Assembly: GCF_011801125.1 (NCBI RefSeq)
Contig: NZ_CP046171.1
Location: 7,068,001 to 7,132,000 of the forward strand
Origin: Nocardia brasiliensis
Lineage (GTDB): Bacteria > Actinomycetota > Actinomycetes > Mycobacteriales > Mycobacteriaceae
Direction of reading: 5' to 3'
Length of the DNA stretch: 64,000 nucleotides
Made by a program: the position numbers and the translations under genes. Each line of letters opens with the position of its first letter. Positions within the stretch are counted from its first letter, which is position 1. A model generated the notes under the pieces. The model worked only from the letters and a program-made list of their open reading frames with translations. It was not told the origin of the DNA and made no database searches. Positions 16,820 through 26,610 of the stretch are shown here, piece by piece.

Positions 16820-18031
16820 TCAACTCGGCGTGCGCAACTCCGAAACCGGTGCGCCCGCCGCGATCTTCGCCCTGGTCTTCATGACCTGCGCCGTCGTGCC
16901 CGCGCCGACCACGCCGGTCAGCCTGCCCTCCCTGGAGTAGTAGGCGAGGAACTTGCGGCCGTCGTCGAGTGCCACGTCGACATCATCGGTCGCGGCAGGC
17001 GTGCCGAGCGCCTGGATCTTCACGTCGTACTGGTCGCTCCAGAAGTACGGCACCCTGGCCGCGGTCGGCGCGGCGGCACCGAGCAGCGCGCACGCCACCA
17101 GCCGGGCCTGCTCGCCCGCGTTGGTCCAGTGCTCGATCCGCTTGCTGTGCCCGGCCTGCTGCCGCCAGGCGGCCACGTCGCCGACCGCCCAGACCCGCTC
17201 GGCCGAGGTGCGGCCCACCTCGTCGGCCAGCACCCCGCCGCCCGCCGCCGGGTCGGCGAGCGCGATGCCGGATTCGGCCAGCCACTGCGTCACCGGACGC
17301 GAACCGACGCCCAGCACCACCAGATCGGCCTGCACCTGCGTGCCGTCGGACAGGATCGCGCCGCGCACCCGCTCATCCTCGGCGAGCAGGGTATGCAAGC
17401 CGACACCGCAGCGCAGGTCCACCCCTTCGGCGCGGTGCAGCCTGGCCACCAGCTCGCCTACCCGCTCACCGAGCACGCCGGCCAGCGGCGTCGGCTGCGG
17501 CTCGACCAGCACCACCGCGACACCGCGGGCCCGGAAACTGGCCGCCAGCTCGCAGCCGATGAAACCCGCGCCGATCACGAGTGCCGTTGCCGCCACGGCC
17601 AATTCGGAGCGCAGCGCGATGGCGTCGGCGTGGCCGCGCAGCACGTGCACACCGGCAAGGTCGGGCAGGCCGGGCAGGCGGCGCGGGCGCAGGCCGGTGG
17701 CGATGATCAGCTGTGCGTAGTCGAGGGCCGTGCCGTCGGCCAGACGCACCTGCCGTGCCGCGGTGTCCAGGCCGACCGCCTCGGTGCCGAGCCGCACGTC
17801 GATCCGCTTCTCGGCGTAGAACTCGTCGGGGCGCAGGGTGGTGTCGTCGGTCTCGCCGCGGACGAACTGCTTGGACAGCGGCGGCCGGTCGTAGGGCAGC
17901 CGCGCTTCGTCACCCAGCAGGACCAGCTCACCCTCGTATCCGGTCCGGCGCAATTCCTCGGCGGTGCGCAGGCCGGCCAGGCCTGCGCCCACGATCACGA
18001 TCGGCGCGGTGTCTGTTGCTGAAGGTGCCAC
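16820..18031 (-). CDS. FAD-dependent ferredoxin/rubredoxin-type reductase
   Basis: A 403-residue NAD(P)H-dependent pyridine-nucleotide disulfide oxidoreductase of the putidaredoxin/rhodocoxin reductase type. The FAD motif is IVIVGAGLAGLRTAEELR, followed by PYDRPPLSKQF, the NAD motif ALVIGAGFIGCELAASFR and the second FAD motif ERVWAVGDVAAWRQ. It would feed electrons to a ferredoxin for a P450 or oxygenase; none is adjacent. The GTG at 18031 is chosen because AGGGTGGG lies just in front. Confidence 0.88.
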   Translation of the reverse strand: MAPSATDTAPIVIVGAGLAGLRTAEELRRTGYEGELVLLGDEARLPYDRPPLSKQFVRGETDDTTLRPDEFYAEKRIDVRLGTEAVGLDTAARQVRLADGTALDYAQLIIATGLRPRRLPGLPDLAGVHVLRGHADAIALRSELAVAATALVIGAGFIGCELAASFRARGVAVVLVEPQPTPLAGVLGERVGELVARLHRAEGVDLRCGVGLHTLLAEDERVRGAILSDGTQVQADLVVLGVGSRPVTQWLAESGIALADPAAGGGVLADEVGRTSAERVWAVGDVAAWRQQAGHSKRIEHWTNAGEQARLVACALLGAAAPTAARVPYFWSDQYDVKIQALGTPAATDDVDVALDDGRKFLAYYSREGRLTGVVGAGTTAQVMKTRAKIAAGAPVSELRTPS

Positions 18032-18185
18032 GCAGCCCACCCTAACGGTTGCTTGGTTCCACGCCGGAGTGAGCCCGATCACTCGGCGATCGCGGTGCAA
18101 TCGTAGCCGTTCCGATATTGATCGGGCGGTCAATCAGGTCTATACCCAAAGGTAGGACATAATCCTGAGCCCTAGGAGGCACACC

Positions 18186-18545
18186 ATGTTCACCGAAAGC
18201 CGCGCGCAGGACCTGCTAGCCGTCGTGCTCGGCGTCTTCGCCGCGCTCTCACCCCTGTGGCTGGACACCACCGACAAGGCGATGTGGTCGCTGATCGTGC
18301 TCGGCGTGCTCATCGCACTCACCGGGCTGGCGCAGATGTACCGGCCCGCCCTCGGTGCGAACGCCGACTACGCCATGGGCCTGTTCGGCGTGCTGCTGTT
18401 CATTTCGCCATGGGCCATGGACTTCACCGATTACCGCGGCGCATCCTGGACCGCATGGGTAGTCGGGGTAGTGACAGCGGTGGTCGCGGTAGCGGCGCTG
18501 CCGACGGTGTCGGGACGTCTGCACAGCATGGCGCCACACCACTGA
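18186..18545 (+). CDS. SPW-repeat membrane protein
   Basis: A 119-residue integral membrane protein with four predicted membrane segments and two SPW-type motifs (LSPLW near residue 22 and FISPWAMDF near residue 74), the duplicated two-helix unit of the SPW family. Function unknown. Its stop overlaps the start of the TetR gene (ATGA-type, at 18543-18547), so the two are co-translated. Confidence 0.85.
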   Translation: MFTESRAQDLLAVVLGVFAALSPLWLDTTDKAMWSLIVLGVLIALTGLAQMYRPALGANADYAMGLFGVLLFISPWAMDFTDYRGASWTAWVVGVVTAVVAVAALPTVSGRLHSMAPHH

Positions 18546-19207
18546 TGCAGATGCCGAAACCCGGTCGCCGGACCACCCGGCGGCCGGGCAAGGAACCCAA
18601 AGCCGGGCGCCGCCGCAGCGCGAAAGTCGACGGCGACGCCCGGCAACTCATCTTGGACTCGGCCGAGAAACTCTTCGCGGAACAGGGTTTCGACGCCACC
18701 GCGACGGCGGCCATCGCCGAGGCCGCCGGCGTGCCGAAAGGCCTTGTCTTCTACTACTTCCCGACCAAGGATTCGATCCTGTCGACGTTGATGACCGAGC
18801 GGGTGCCCGCCCATCCGATCGACGACATCGGCACCGTGGTCGCGCCGGGCGATCCCGCGGCCAGCCTGGTCGCGCTGGACGCCGCGCTCAACCTGCGCGA
18901 CCATCACTCCTCGGTGCTGCGGGTGATCATGTGGCGCGAGGCGGACACCCACCCCGACGTCCGACGGCAATTGCGGCATCTGCGTGATCAACTGCTGGAT
19001 GTCACCGCGCGGGTGCTGCAGGCGAGCGCGCCCGCGCCGGTGCGGCCCGGCACTCTGCGCGCCTGCGCGGCCGCCTGGGTCTCCGCGATGTTCGCCATCG
19101 CCAGCACCGATCGGTTGCACGCTCTCGACGGCGTGCCCATTCCCACCGCGGACGAGTTGCTCAACGTCGCCCAGGTCGTCGCCGCCGGAATGACTCAGCT
19201 CGGCTGA
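18545..19207 (+). CDS. TetR-family regulator coupled to an SPW membrane protein
   Basis: A 220-residue TetR protein. After a basic N-terminal tail of about 30 residues the HTH reads LILDSAEKLFAEQGFDATAT, then AGVPKGLVFYYFPTKDSI. The C-terminal domain would bind a ligand. ATG at 18545 overlaps the SPW gene stop; an alternative ATG lies 6 bp further. The pair probably forms one operon in which the regulator responds to a membrane-related signal, but no operator is obvious. Confidence 0.85.
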   Translation: MQMPKPGRRTTRRPGKEPKAGRRRSAKVDGDARQLILDSAEKLFAEQGFDATATAAIAEAAGVPKGLVFYYFPTKDSILSTLMTERVPAHPIDDIGTVVAPGDPAASLVALDAALNLRDHHSSVLRVIMWREADTHPDVRRQLRHLRDQLLDVTARVLQASAPAPVRPGTLRACAAAWVSAMFAIASTDRLHALDGVPIPTADELLNVAQVVAAGMTQLG

Positions 19208-19310
19208 GTTCCGGCGAAGTGGGGATCGAAAGTTATGCACAGGGTGCGTGTTGTCCACAATTGGGGATTCGCGGGTGGTGTCCGCGAGCCGGGTAGTTCA
19301 CGATCGCGGT

Positions 19311-20240
19311 ATGGATGCACCGCAACTGGTCTCGCGACAGCAGGCGCTGGCGTGGGGAATCTCCGATAGTGAACTGCGCAGGCGCTGTCAGGACGGATCG
19401 TGGTGGCGGGTGCGGACCGGGCGCTACGTCAACGCGCCGGAGCCGGGGCTCACGCTGGCGGGGCGTCATCTGGTGCTCACGCTCGCGACCTGCGAGGCGA
19501 TGCCCGAAGACGCGGTCGCCAGTCACTGTTCGGCCGTGGTGCTGCACGGCGTGCCGTGCTGGTCGATGCCGCTGGACCGGGTGCACCTGACCCGCAACCG
19601 GATCAACGGCGGGCGGGTCACCAATCAGTTGGTGGTGCATTCGGCGCAGCTGTCGCCGGAAGAGATCACCATCGTCAACGGGCTCCAGGTGACCACGGCG
19701 CCGCGGACGGTCGTCGACATCGCTCGTTCGGCGAGTTTCGCGCAGGCCGTCGTCATCGGGGACAACGCGTTGCGCCAGGGACTCACCACCGCGGAGGAAT
19801 TGCGGAACTACCTTTTCCGCGCGCGGCATCGCCGTGGCGCGCGCCGCGCGGCGGCGGCCATCGCCTTCCTCGACGGGCGCAGCGAAAGCATCGGCGAGTC
19901 ACGCAGCCGCATCGCCTTCCACGACGGCGGACTGCCCGCACCCGAACTGCAGGCGCGCGTGTTCACCGACGACGGGGTATGTGTCGGACGAGTCGACTTC
20001 TTGTTTCCCGAACTGGGCGTCATCGGCGAATTCGACGGAAACATCCAGCACCAGAACGCATTACGCGGGGCCCGCACCACCGATCGGGACCGACTGCGCG
20101 CACTCGGCTGGATGGTGGTCCGCTGGGGCTGGCAAGACCTCGCGGACCCGCGCCACCTGGCCGACCGCATCCGTGCCGCCGGTCGCGCCGCTGAGTACGT
20201 TCGCCGGAGCGGCTATTGGGCGGCCACGGCCCGCAATTGA
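19311..20240 (+). CDS. AbiEi-like/DUF559 protein (orphan)
   Basis: A 309-residue protein typical of actinobacteria. The N-terminal half (RQQALAWGISDSELRRRC, RRVRTGRYV-type) matches the winged AbiEi antitoxin domain. The C-terminal half resembles the DUF559/Vsr-like PD-(D/E)xK fold: ESRSRIAFHDGGLPAPELQ, VGRVDFLFPELGVIGEFDG and a WGWQDL end. No AbiEii-type nucleotidyltransferase toxin is next to it. The role is unknown; regulator or nuclease are both possible. ATG at 19311. Confidence 0.75.
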   Translation: MDAPQLVSRQQALAWGISDSELRRRCQDGSWWRVRTGRYVNAPEPGLTLAGRHLVLTLATCEAMPEDAVASHCSAVVLHGVPCWSMPLDRVHLTRNRINGGRVTNQLVVHSAQLSPEEITIVNGLQVTTAPRTVVDIARSASFAQAVVIGDNALRQGLTTAEELRNYLFRARHRRGARRAAAAIAFLDGRSESIGESRSRIAFHDGGLPAPELQARVFTDDGVCVGRVDFLFPELGVIGEFDGNIQHQNALRGARTTDRDRLRALGWMVVRWGWQDLADPRHLADRIRAAGRAAEYVRRSGYWAATARN

Positions 20241-20301
20241 GGGGTACGCGTGCGGGGCGGGTCGACGGGAAGCGGCGTGCTGCCGGATTGGCCGGAAGCG
20301 G

Positions 20302-21135
20302 TCAGGGGATGAAAGGGATACGGGCGGTGACGAATTCGGTGATATCGGTGGCGAATCGGGGGTGGCGAGTGACGCCGGTATGGCTGGTGCCGGAGTAGAT
20401 GATCAGGCGGGAATCGGGGATGCCGTCGGCGGTTCGCCGGAAATTCTCGGTGCTGTAGCCCGCGTCGCGTTCGCCGCCGAGCACGAGTGTGGGAGCGATG
20501 ATTTCGCCGAGGCGATCGGACAGGTCGAACTCGTCCTCCGCCCGGAGGAAGGCGAGGGTGTCGGCGGGATTCTTGGGACGGGCAAGCGGATCGATCAACC
20601 ACATGGCCGCACCGGCCAGCCGGGCCAGCGTCGGCGAGGACACGGTGGTCGCCGCCATGTGATGCAGTGCGCGCCGACCCGCGAAAGCCGCCTCCCCATA
20701 ACGGATCTGGCTCTCCCTGGCGAGCGGATCCAACCGGTAGCCCGATGACGCGACGACCAGACTCCGCACTGCGGCCGGATGATCCACCGCGAGTTGCAGC
20801 GCCACCGAGCCGCCCGAGGACACTCCGACCACGTCGACCGCCATGCCGAACTCGGCACGCAAGGCGTCGGCGTGCTCGGCCGCGATATCGGCCATGGTGG
20901 TGCCCGCCGCCATGCCCGGTGCCCTGCTCACCGCGTAGACCCGGAAGTGCCTGGCCAAGGGTGCCAGCATCTTGATCTCCGAATCCCGCATCCAGCCGCG
21001 CGGATTGGCGTGATCGGGCGTGAACCACCGCAGAAACACCAGCGGACGCCCGGCGCCCAGCGCCAGGTAGGGCATGCCGTGCCGCAGCGTACCCTCGGTG
21101 ACGTCCAGGTCGGCGGCAACGGTGGACTTGCTCAT
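20302..21135 (-). CDS. Alpha/beta hydrolase
   Basis: A 277-residue alpha/beta-hydrolase fold protein. The nucleophile elbow is GVSSGG (Ser near residue 106), the acid is likely Asp in LGGERDAGYS, and the base is His in SGTSHTGVTRHP. No signal peptide, so it acts in the cytosol. The substrate is not evident. It lies alone between the AbiEi-like gene (convergent) and a lipoprotein gene (divergent). Confidence 0.85.
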   Translation of the reverse strand: MSKSTVAADLDVTEGTLRHGMPYLALGAGRPLVFLRWFTPDHANPRGWMRDSEIKMLAPLARHFRVYAVSRAPGMAAGTTMADIAAEHADALRAEFGMAVDVVGVSSGGSVALQLAVDHPAAVRSLVVASSGYRLDPLARESQIRYGEAAFAGRRALHHMAATTVSSPTLARLAGAAMWLIDPLARPKNPADTLAFLRAEDEFDLSDRLGEIIAPTLVLGGERDAGYSTENFRRTADGIPDSRLIIYSGTSHTGVTRHPRFATDITEFVTARIPFIP

Positions 21136-21402
21136 CGGTTCCTCCAGATCTGCTGGTGCGCTCTCCCCCTCGACGCTAACGAAGACAGTGCGGCCGCGCG
21201 ATAACCTCGGAGGTCATCGTCGCGCGCCTGCCGCCGCCACTGTCCGCGGTAAACCGTTGCACCGCAACCCGTGGCCACCTACCTCCGGAGCAGCTGGGCG
21301 CCCGGCCAAAACCGCAGCGCCGCTGAAGCATTCGCCCCCGAGCAGACCACGCGGGCCAGCTCGCCAGTCGCGCGTCCGCGAGACCGCACTAGGGTGGCGG
21401 GC

Positions 21403-22071
21403 ATGCGTATCGCGGCACTGGTTGCCCTTGTTCTGGCGCTGAGCGCCTGCTCCCAATCCACCGGCGGCCATCCACAGGCCGCGCAGGACCAACCGCCGGC
21501 GACGACCGCTACCGCCGCACCCTCATCGACACCGGCCAGCCGCGAAAGCCAACTGAAGGAGCGCATCGCATGGGTGCGGGCGGGCAGCGCGGTCGACGTC
21601 GGCCAGTATCACTCCGTCACCACCGATGGCAGGCCCGTCACCGCGTTGACCGGCGATATCGCGTTCACCAGCCCCACAGGCAAGATCAGCTGCAGCACCG
21701 GAACCGCCTATGGGATCGACGGACTCAACTGTGTCGTCAAGCTGAAGAACCCGGTGGCCAAGCCCGGTGAAGGCTTCGGAAACTGGGACGGCGGCTACGT
21801 CAACTACACCGGCACCGCCCTGACCGTCGGCCAATTCCGTGGCGACCCAGGGCTTTTCGTCAACGGCAACGGTCAGACACTGCCCTACGACAGCACCGTG
21901 ACCTTCGAGCGCTACACCTGCCGCATCGCGACGAACGGACTCACCTGCGTCAACCCGTCCGACGGCAGCGGCGTGCAGATGAGCGACGACGGCATTCTCG
22001 CACTCGGCTGCCTGCGTGAAGTCGCCGCAGACCAACGCGAAACCGCAGTCGGCCAAGCCTTTCACTGCTGA
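21403..22071 (+). CDS. Unidentified secreted lipoprotein
   Basis: A 222-residue lipoprotein. The signal LVALVLALSAC has its lipobox Cys at residue 16, then a Thr/Ala/Pro-rich tether (to about residue 48) and a globular domain with five cysteines likely to form disulfides. I know similar proteins only as hypothetical cell-wall lipoproteins of Nocardia and mycobacteria. ATG at 21403 was chosen because the signal peptide starts there. Confidence 0.75.
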   Translation: MRIAALVALVLALSACSQSTGGHPQAAQDQPPATTATAAPSSTPASRESQLKERIAWVRAGSAVDVGQYHSVTTDGRPVTALTGDIAFTSPTGKISCSTGTAYGIDGLNCVVKLKNPVAKPGEGFGNWDGGYVNYTGTALTVGQFRGDPGLFVNGNGQTLPYDSTVTFERYTCRIATNGLTCVNPSDGSGVQMSDDGILALGCLREVAADQRETAVGQAFHC

Positions 22072-22128
22072 CCCCCGCCGCCTCGACGAGCCGGTGCTTG
22101 TCGTGAAACGCCGCAAAAGGCCGAAGCG

Positions 22129-22423
22129 TCAGTCGGTGGCTTTCGGGTGCCCGACCGCTGCCGGTCACCTCGTATTGCCAGCGTTCCAGCGCGACGCCCT
22201 TCCAGGTCGCGACACCGAGCGCGCCTTTGAGCCGGTGCTGTCGATCCGGGTTCGATTTCGCCCTCGGGTCGGCTCTGATCGCCTCGTACGCTCGACGCAG
22301 GTTGCCGGGCACCTGAGCCGCCAACTACTCCCAGCCCGTGCAGGATTCGCTGGTGGCCAAACGAATGTCGAATTCGGTGCCGACCGCGGGCGGCGCGGCG
22401 CGATCACCGCGTTTGGGGCTCAC
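22129..22423 (-). pseudogene. Broken RelE-like toxin gene
   Basis: Starts with GTG at 22423 (overlapping the antitoxin stop), reads SPKRGDRAAPPAVGTEFDI then a TAG at 22325-22327, continues in the same frame as APGNLRRAYE-like VPGNLRRAYEAIRADPRA and ERWQYEVTGSG, and then jumps frame to GHPKATD followed by a stop at 22129-22131. Intact relatives have about 25 residues between EVTGGGR and GHPKATE, so the gene has lost that segment and carries a nonsense codon. Intact relatives are RelE-type toxins, as I recall, encoded directly after a Phd-like partner as here. Confidence 0.7.
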
Positions 22424-22911
22424 CGATCGGACTCGGGAACGTCGGGCATCGGCGCCGGGCCGAAATCACCTTCCGGCTCTTTGGCGACCAATTCGAGCAA
22501 TGCGGGATCGGCGTAGATCTCGGCGGTGTGCCGCCACTGCGTCAGCAGGGACGCGATCGGGGCGAGGTTCTCCAAGGCCGCCGCACCCTGCGCGACCGCG
22601 ACGAGTTCACTCAGGAACTGATCCAGGTCCACCTCGGGCAGGAATACCACCCACGGCACGGCGTCCGGCAGCACGTCACGGACGGCCTGCGCACCGACTC
22701 GCCGAATCAGCCCAGCAAGCAGCCGCGCGGTGAAATCGACAACCGCGCCCTCCGCGTCGAGCTGTTCCACCCGCATCAGCGCGAGGTCGCCCGCATCCCT
22801 ACGGCGCAAACGCACCGCGCGAACCTGACCCAGCAGCCCGGCCGTGACCGCGGGCTTGTGTAGCAGTTCGCTGAACGGGACCACGTCATACGCCGCACTC
22901 TTGACATCCAC
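22420..22911 (-). CDS. Phd/YefM-like antitoxin, partner of a broken toxin
   Basis: A 163-residue protein starting with GTG at 22911. The N-terminus (SAAYDVVPFSELLHKPAVT, then VRLRRRDAGDLALMR) resembles the Phd/YefM-type antitoxin family of actinobacteria; the C-terminal half (PEVDLDQFLSELV, LTQWRHTAEIYADPALL) would bind the toxin. Its stop overlaps the GTG of the toxin remnant by the GTGA arrangement typical of toxin-antitoxin operons. The reading frame is intact, so the antitoxin outlived its toxin. Confidence 0.7.
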   Translation of the reverse strand: MDVKSAAYDVVPFSELLHKPAVTAGLLGQVRAVRLRRRDAGDLALMRVEQLDAEGAVVDFTARLLAGLIRRVGAQAVRDVLPDAVPWVVFLPEVDLDQFLSELVAVAQGAAALENLAPIASLLTQWRHTAEIYADPALLELVAKEPEGDFGPAPMPDVPESDR

Positions 22912-23024
22912 GCTACCTTGGATGTCCTCTTTGGCGTCAGATCGAGATCGCCGACGTCGATGAACCCGTCGTGTTCCGTGCGGCGGAGCTGGCCGAAGTC
23001 CTCAGGCGTTCTCCCCGGAAACGC

Positions 23025-23058
23025 CGAACGGCGCCGCTCCGGGGAGCGACGCCGTTCG
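23025..23058 (-). terminator. Strong hairpin terminator of the str operon
   Basis: Two 16-nt arms (23025-23040 and 23043-23058) pair with a single mismatch around a 2-nt gap, 18 bp past the tuf stop. A second, smaller hairpin (GGCGTT/AACGCC, 23005-23025) follows. No long T tract, as is common in actinobacteria. Confidence 0.75.
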
Positions 23059-23076
23059 GGTTGGTGATTCAGCGAA

Positions 23077-24267
23077 TCACTTGATGATCTTCGTGACGCG
23101 ACCGGCGCCGACGGTGCGGCCACCCTCGCGGATCGCGAAGCGCAGACCCTCGTCCATGGCGACCGGCTGGATCAGCTTGACGGACATCTCGGTGTTGTCA
23201 CCGGGCATGACCATCTCGGTGCCCTCGGGCAGGGTCACAACGCCCGTCACGTCAGTCGTACGGAAGTAGAACTGCGGACGGTAGTTGTTGAAGAACGGGG
23301 TGTGGCGGCCACCCTCGTCCTTCGACAGGATGTAGGCCTGGCCCTCGAACTCGGTGTGCGGGGTGGTGGTGCCCGGCTTCACGACGACCTGGCCACGCTC
23401 GACATCTTCGCGCTTGATACCACGAACGAGCAGACCGACGTTGTCGCCCGCCTGGCCCTGATCGAGCAGCTTGCGGAACATCTCGATACCGGTGACGGTG
23501 GTCTTGGTGCTCTTCTCGCGGATGCCGACGATCTCGACTTCCTCGTTCACGTTGATGATGCCGCGCTCGACACGACCGGTGACGACGGTGCCACGACCGG
23601 TGATGGTGAACACGTCCTCGACGGGCATGAGGAACGGCTTCTCGGTCTCACGGACCGGGTCCGGGATGGACTCGTCGACGGCGCTCATCAGTTCCAGCAC
23701 CGACTCGGTCCACTTCGGGTCGCCCTCGAGCGCCTTCAGGCCGGAGACGCGCACGACCGGCGCATCCTCGTCGAACTCCTGGGCGGCCAGCAGTTCGCGG
23801 ACCTCCATCTCGACGAGCTCGAGGATTTCCTCGTCGTCGACCATGTCCGACTTGTTCAGCGCGACCAGGATGTAGGGCACGCCGACCTGACGGGCGAGCA
23901 GCACGTGCTCACGCGTCTGGGGCATCGGGCCGTCGGTGGCGGCGACCACGAGGATGGCACCGTCCATCTGCGCCGCACCGGTGATCATGTTCTTGATGTA
24001 GTCGGCGTGACCCGGCGCATCGACGTGCGCGTAGTGGCGCTTCTCCGTCTGGTATTCGACGTGGGAGATGTTGATCGTGATACCACGAGCCTTCTCTTCC
24101 GGCGCCTTGTCGATCTGATCGAAGGCAAAGCTCTCGTTCAGATCCGGGTACTTGTCAGCCAGCACCTTCGTGATCGCTGCGGTCAGCGTGGTCTTGCCGT
24201 GGTCGACGTGACCGATGGTGCCGATGTTGACGTGCGGCTTTGTCCGCTCGAACTTCGCCTTCGCCAC
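23077..24267 (-). CDS. tuf: Elongation factor Tu
   Basis: A full-length 396-residue EF-Tu. The GTPase motifs are GHVDHGKTT (G1), the DAPGH switch (G3) and NKSD (G4), followed by beta-barrel domains 2 and 3. It carries aminoacyl-tRNA to the ribosome. It closes the rpsL-rpsG-fusA-tuf operon and has its own strong terminator. The gap to fusA (24268-24369) contains a hairpin that resembles a type I-E CRISPR repeat. Confidence 0.99.
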   Translation of the reverse strand: MAKAKFERTKPHVNIGTIGHVDHGKTTLTAAITKVLADKYPDLNESFAFDQIDKAPEEKARGITINISHVEYQTEKRHYAHVDAPGHADYIKNMITGAAQMDGAILVVAATDGPMPQTREHVLLARQVGVPYILVALNKSDMVDDEEILELVEMEVRELLAAQEFDEDAPVVRVSGLKALEGDPKWTESVLELMSAVDESIPDPVRETEKPFLMPVEDVFTITGRGTVVTGRVERGIINVNEEVEIVGIREKSTKTTVTGIEMFRKLLDQGQAGDNVGLLVRGIKREDVERGQVVVKPGTTTPHTEFEGQAYILSKDEGGRHTPFFNNYRPQFYFRTTDVTGVVTLPEGTEMVMPGDNTEMSVKLIQPVAMDEGLRFAIREGGRTVGAGRVTKIIK

Positions 24268-24311
24268 TTCTTTGTCCTCCTGGACTTGTTGGTGCGTGCA
24301 GTTGCAGCAGT

Positions 24312-24343
24312 GCGGGGATCATCCCCGCTTACGCGGGGAATCG
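24312..24343. repeat. Solitary hairpin resembling a type I-E CRISPR repeat
   Basis: Between fusA and tuf, GCGGGGA-TCA-TCCCCGC and CCCCGC-TTAC-GCGGGG share their middle arm. The 29 nt at 24315-24343 look like actinobacterial type I-E repeats, but there is one copy, no spacer and no cas gene in the window. It may simply be an intercistronic hairpin that sets the fusA to tuf ratio. Confidence 0.5.
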
Positions 24344-24369
24344 GGTATTGATTCGCGCCCGAAGAGTAA

Positions 24370-26472
24370 TTACTCGCCGGTCGCCTTGGCGATGATCTCC
24401 TTCGACACGTTGGCCGGAACCTCCGCGTACGAGTTGAACACCATGGAGAAGTTCGCCCGGCCCTGGGTCTTCGACCGCAGGTCACCGATGTAGCCGAACA
24501 TCTCCGAGAGCGGAACCAGCGCCTTGACGACACGGGCACCACTGCGTTCCTCCATGGCCTGGATCTGGCCACGGCGGGAGTTCAGGTCGCCGATCACGTC
24601 GCCCATGTACTCCTCGGGCGTGGTGACCTCGACCGCCATCAGCGGTTCGAGAATCACCGGACCGGCCTTGCGGGCCGCTTCCTTCAGTGCCTGCGAGCCG
24701 GCGATCTTGAACGCCATCTCCGAGGAGTCGACGTCGTGGTATGCACCGTCGAGCAGGGTCACCTTCAGGTTGACCAGCGGGTAACCGGCGAGCACACCGT
24801 ACTGCATGGCATCCTGCGCGCCGGCGTCCACCGACGGGATGTACTCACGCGGCACGCGGCCACCGGTGACCTTGTTCTCGAATTCGTAGGTCGCGCCGTC
24901 CTCGCCGACGAACGGCTCGAGGCCGATGATGACCTTCGCGAACTGGCCGGAGCCACCCGTCTGCTTCTTGTGGGTGAACTCGAGCTTCTCCACCGTCTTG
25001 GTGATGGTCTCGCGGTAGGCCACCTGCGGCTTGCCGATGTTGGCCTCGACCTTGAATTCGCGCTTCATCCGGTCGACGTAGATGTCGAGCTGCAGCTCGC
25101 CCATGCCACCGATGACCGTCTGACCGGTTTCCTGGTCCAGCTTCACGTTGAAGGTGGGGTCCTCTTCCGCGAACTTCTGGATCGCGGTACCCAGCTTCTC
25201 CTGGTCGGCCTTGGTCTTCGGCTCGATGGCGACCTCGATGACCGGATCCGGGAAGGTCATCGACTCCAGCACGATCTGGCTGTTCGGATCGCACAGCGTG
25301 TCACCGGTGGTGGTGTCCTTCAGGCCGATGACCGCGTAGATGTGGCCGGCCTGCGCCTCGGTGACCGGGTTCTCCTTGTTGGAGTGCATCTGGAACAGCT
25401 TGCCCAGACGCTCCTTCTTGCCCTTGGTCGAGTTGATGACCTGGGCGCCGGAGTCGACCTTGCCCGAGTACACGCGCACGTAGGTCAGCTTGCCGAAGAA
25501 CGGGTGCGTCGCGACCTTGAACGCCAGGGCCGCGAACGGCTCGGTGACGCTCGCGTCGCGGTGCAGGACCTCGTCCTCCTTGCCCGGGACGTGGCCGTCG
25601 GTGCCACCATCGTCCAGCGGGGTCGGCAGGTAGTCGATCACGGCGTCGAGCATGGGCTGCACGCCCTTGTTCTTGAACGCCGAACCACACAGCACGGGGT
25701 AGAGCTCGGAGTTGACCGTCATCTTGCGGATGGCGCCCTTGATCTCCTCGATCGAGAGCTCCTCACCACCGAAGAACTTCTCCAGCAGCGCCTCGTCGGA
25801 CTCGGCGACGGTCTCCAGCAGTTCCTGGCGGTACTGCTCGGCCCGCTCCTTGAGGTCGGCCGGGATCTCCTGGACCTCGTACTTCTCGCCGAGCTTGGTC
25901 TCGCCCTTCCAGACCTTGGCGTTCATCTCGACCAGGTCGACGATGCCCTCGAAGGTGTCCTCCGCGCCGATCGGCAGCTGGATGACCAGCGGCTTCGCGC
26001 CGAGGCGGTCCTTGATGGTCTGCACGGTGAAGTAGAAGTCCGCGCCGAGCTTGTCCATCTTGTTGACGAAGCAGATTCGCGGCACGTCGTACTTGTCGGC
26101 CTGTCGCCACACCTGCTCGGACTGCGGCTCGACACCTTCCTTGCCGTCGAACACCGCGACGGCGCCGTCGAGCACGCGCAGCGACCGCTCCACCTCGACG
26201 GTGAAGTCGACGTGCCCGGGGGTGTCGATGATGTTGATCTGGTTGTCGTTCCAGAAGCACGTGGTAGCCGCGGAGGTGATGGTGATACCACGCTCCTGCT
26301 CCTGCGCCATCCAGTCCATGGTGGCGGCGCCATCATGAACCTCACCGATCTTGTAGGTGATACCGGTGTAGAAGAGGATGCGTTCAGTTGTGGTCGTCTT
26401 GCCCGCATCAATGTGGGCCATGATGCCGATGTTGCGGACCTTGTTCAGGTCGGTGAGCACGTCCTGTGCCAC
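24370..26472 (-). CDS. fusA: Elongation factor G
   Basis: A 700-residue translocase GTPase. Motifs: [19 protein letters not shown] (G1), the DTPGHVDF switch (G3) and NKMDKLGAD (G4); domains III-V follow with normal length. It moves tRNA and mRNA through the ribosome after peptide transfer. It lies 138 bp downstream of rpsG in the str operon and 102 bp upstream of tuf. Confidence 0.99.
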   Translation of the reverse strand: MAQDVLTDLNKVRNIGIMAHIDAGKTTTTERILFYTGITYKIGEVHDGAATMDWMAQEQERGITITSAATTCFWNDNQINIIDTPGHVDFTVEVERSLRVLDGAVAVFDGKEGVEPQSEQVWRQADKYDVPRICFVNKMDKLGADFYFTVQTIKDRLGAKPLVIQLPIGAEDTFEGIVDLVEMNAKVWKGETKLGEKYEVQEIPADLKERAEQYRQELLETVAESDEALLEKFFGGEELSIEEIKGAIRKMTVNSELYPVLCGSAFKNKGVQPMLDAVIDYLPTPLDDGGTDGHVPGKEDEVLHRDASVTEPFAALAFKVATHPFFGKLTYVRVYSGKVDSGAQVINSTKGKKERLGKLFQMHSNKENPVTEAQAGHIYAVIGLKDTTTGDTLCDPNSQIVLESMTFPDPVIEVAIEPKTKADQEKLGTAIQKFAEEDPTFNVKLDQETGQTVIGGMGELQLDIYVDRMKREFKVEANIGKPQVAYRETITKTVEKLEFTHKKQTGGSGQFAKVIIGLEPFVGEDGATYEFENKVTGGRVPREYIPSVDAGAQDAMQYGVLAGYPLVNLKVTLLDGAYHDVDSSEMAFKIAGSQALKEAARKAGPVILEPLMAVEVTTPEEYMGDVIGDLNSRRGQIQAMEERSGARVVKALVPLSEMFGYIGDLRSKTQGRANFSMVFNSYAEVPANVSKEIIAKATGE

Positions 26473-26610
26473 GGAAATCTTCCCCGCTCGTAGCTAGTTG
26501 GGATTTTCGGGGACGACCCTGTGGTCGTCACTATGTCAACGCCGGCAGCGACAGGTGAGTGCCGCGGCAGGCTGTGCCTCCCGACCCAATAACAACGGGC
26601 CGGGCAGACG

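Noticed and set aside
22776..23123. 115-residue minus-strand frame overlapping tuf and the antitoxin
   Set aside because: Crosses the tuf terminator, has no ribosome site and reads known genes in the wrong frame.
24315..24343. CRISPR array
   Set aside because: One repeat-like unit only, no spacers and no cas genes.
23302..26493. Long plus-strand frames opposite tuf and fusA
   Set aside because: Same cause; tuf and fusA explain every base on the other strand.
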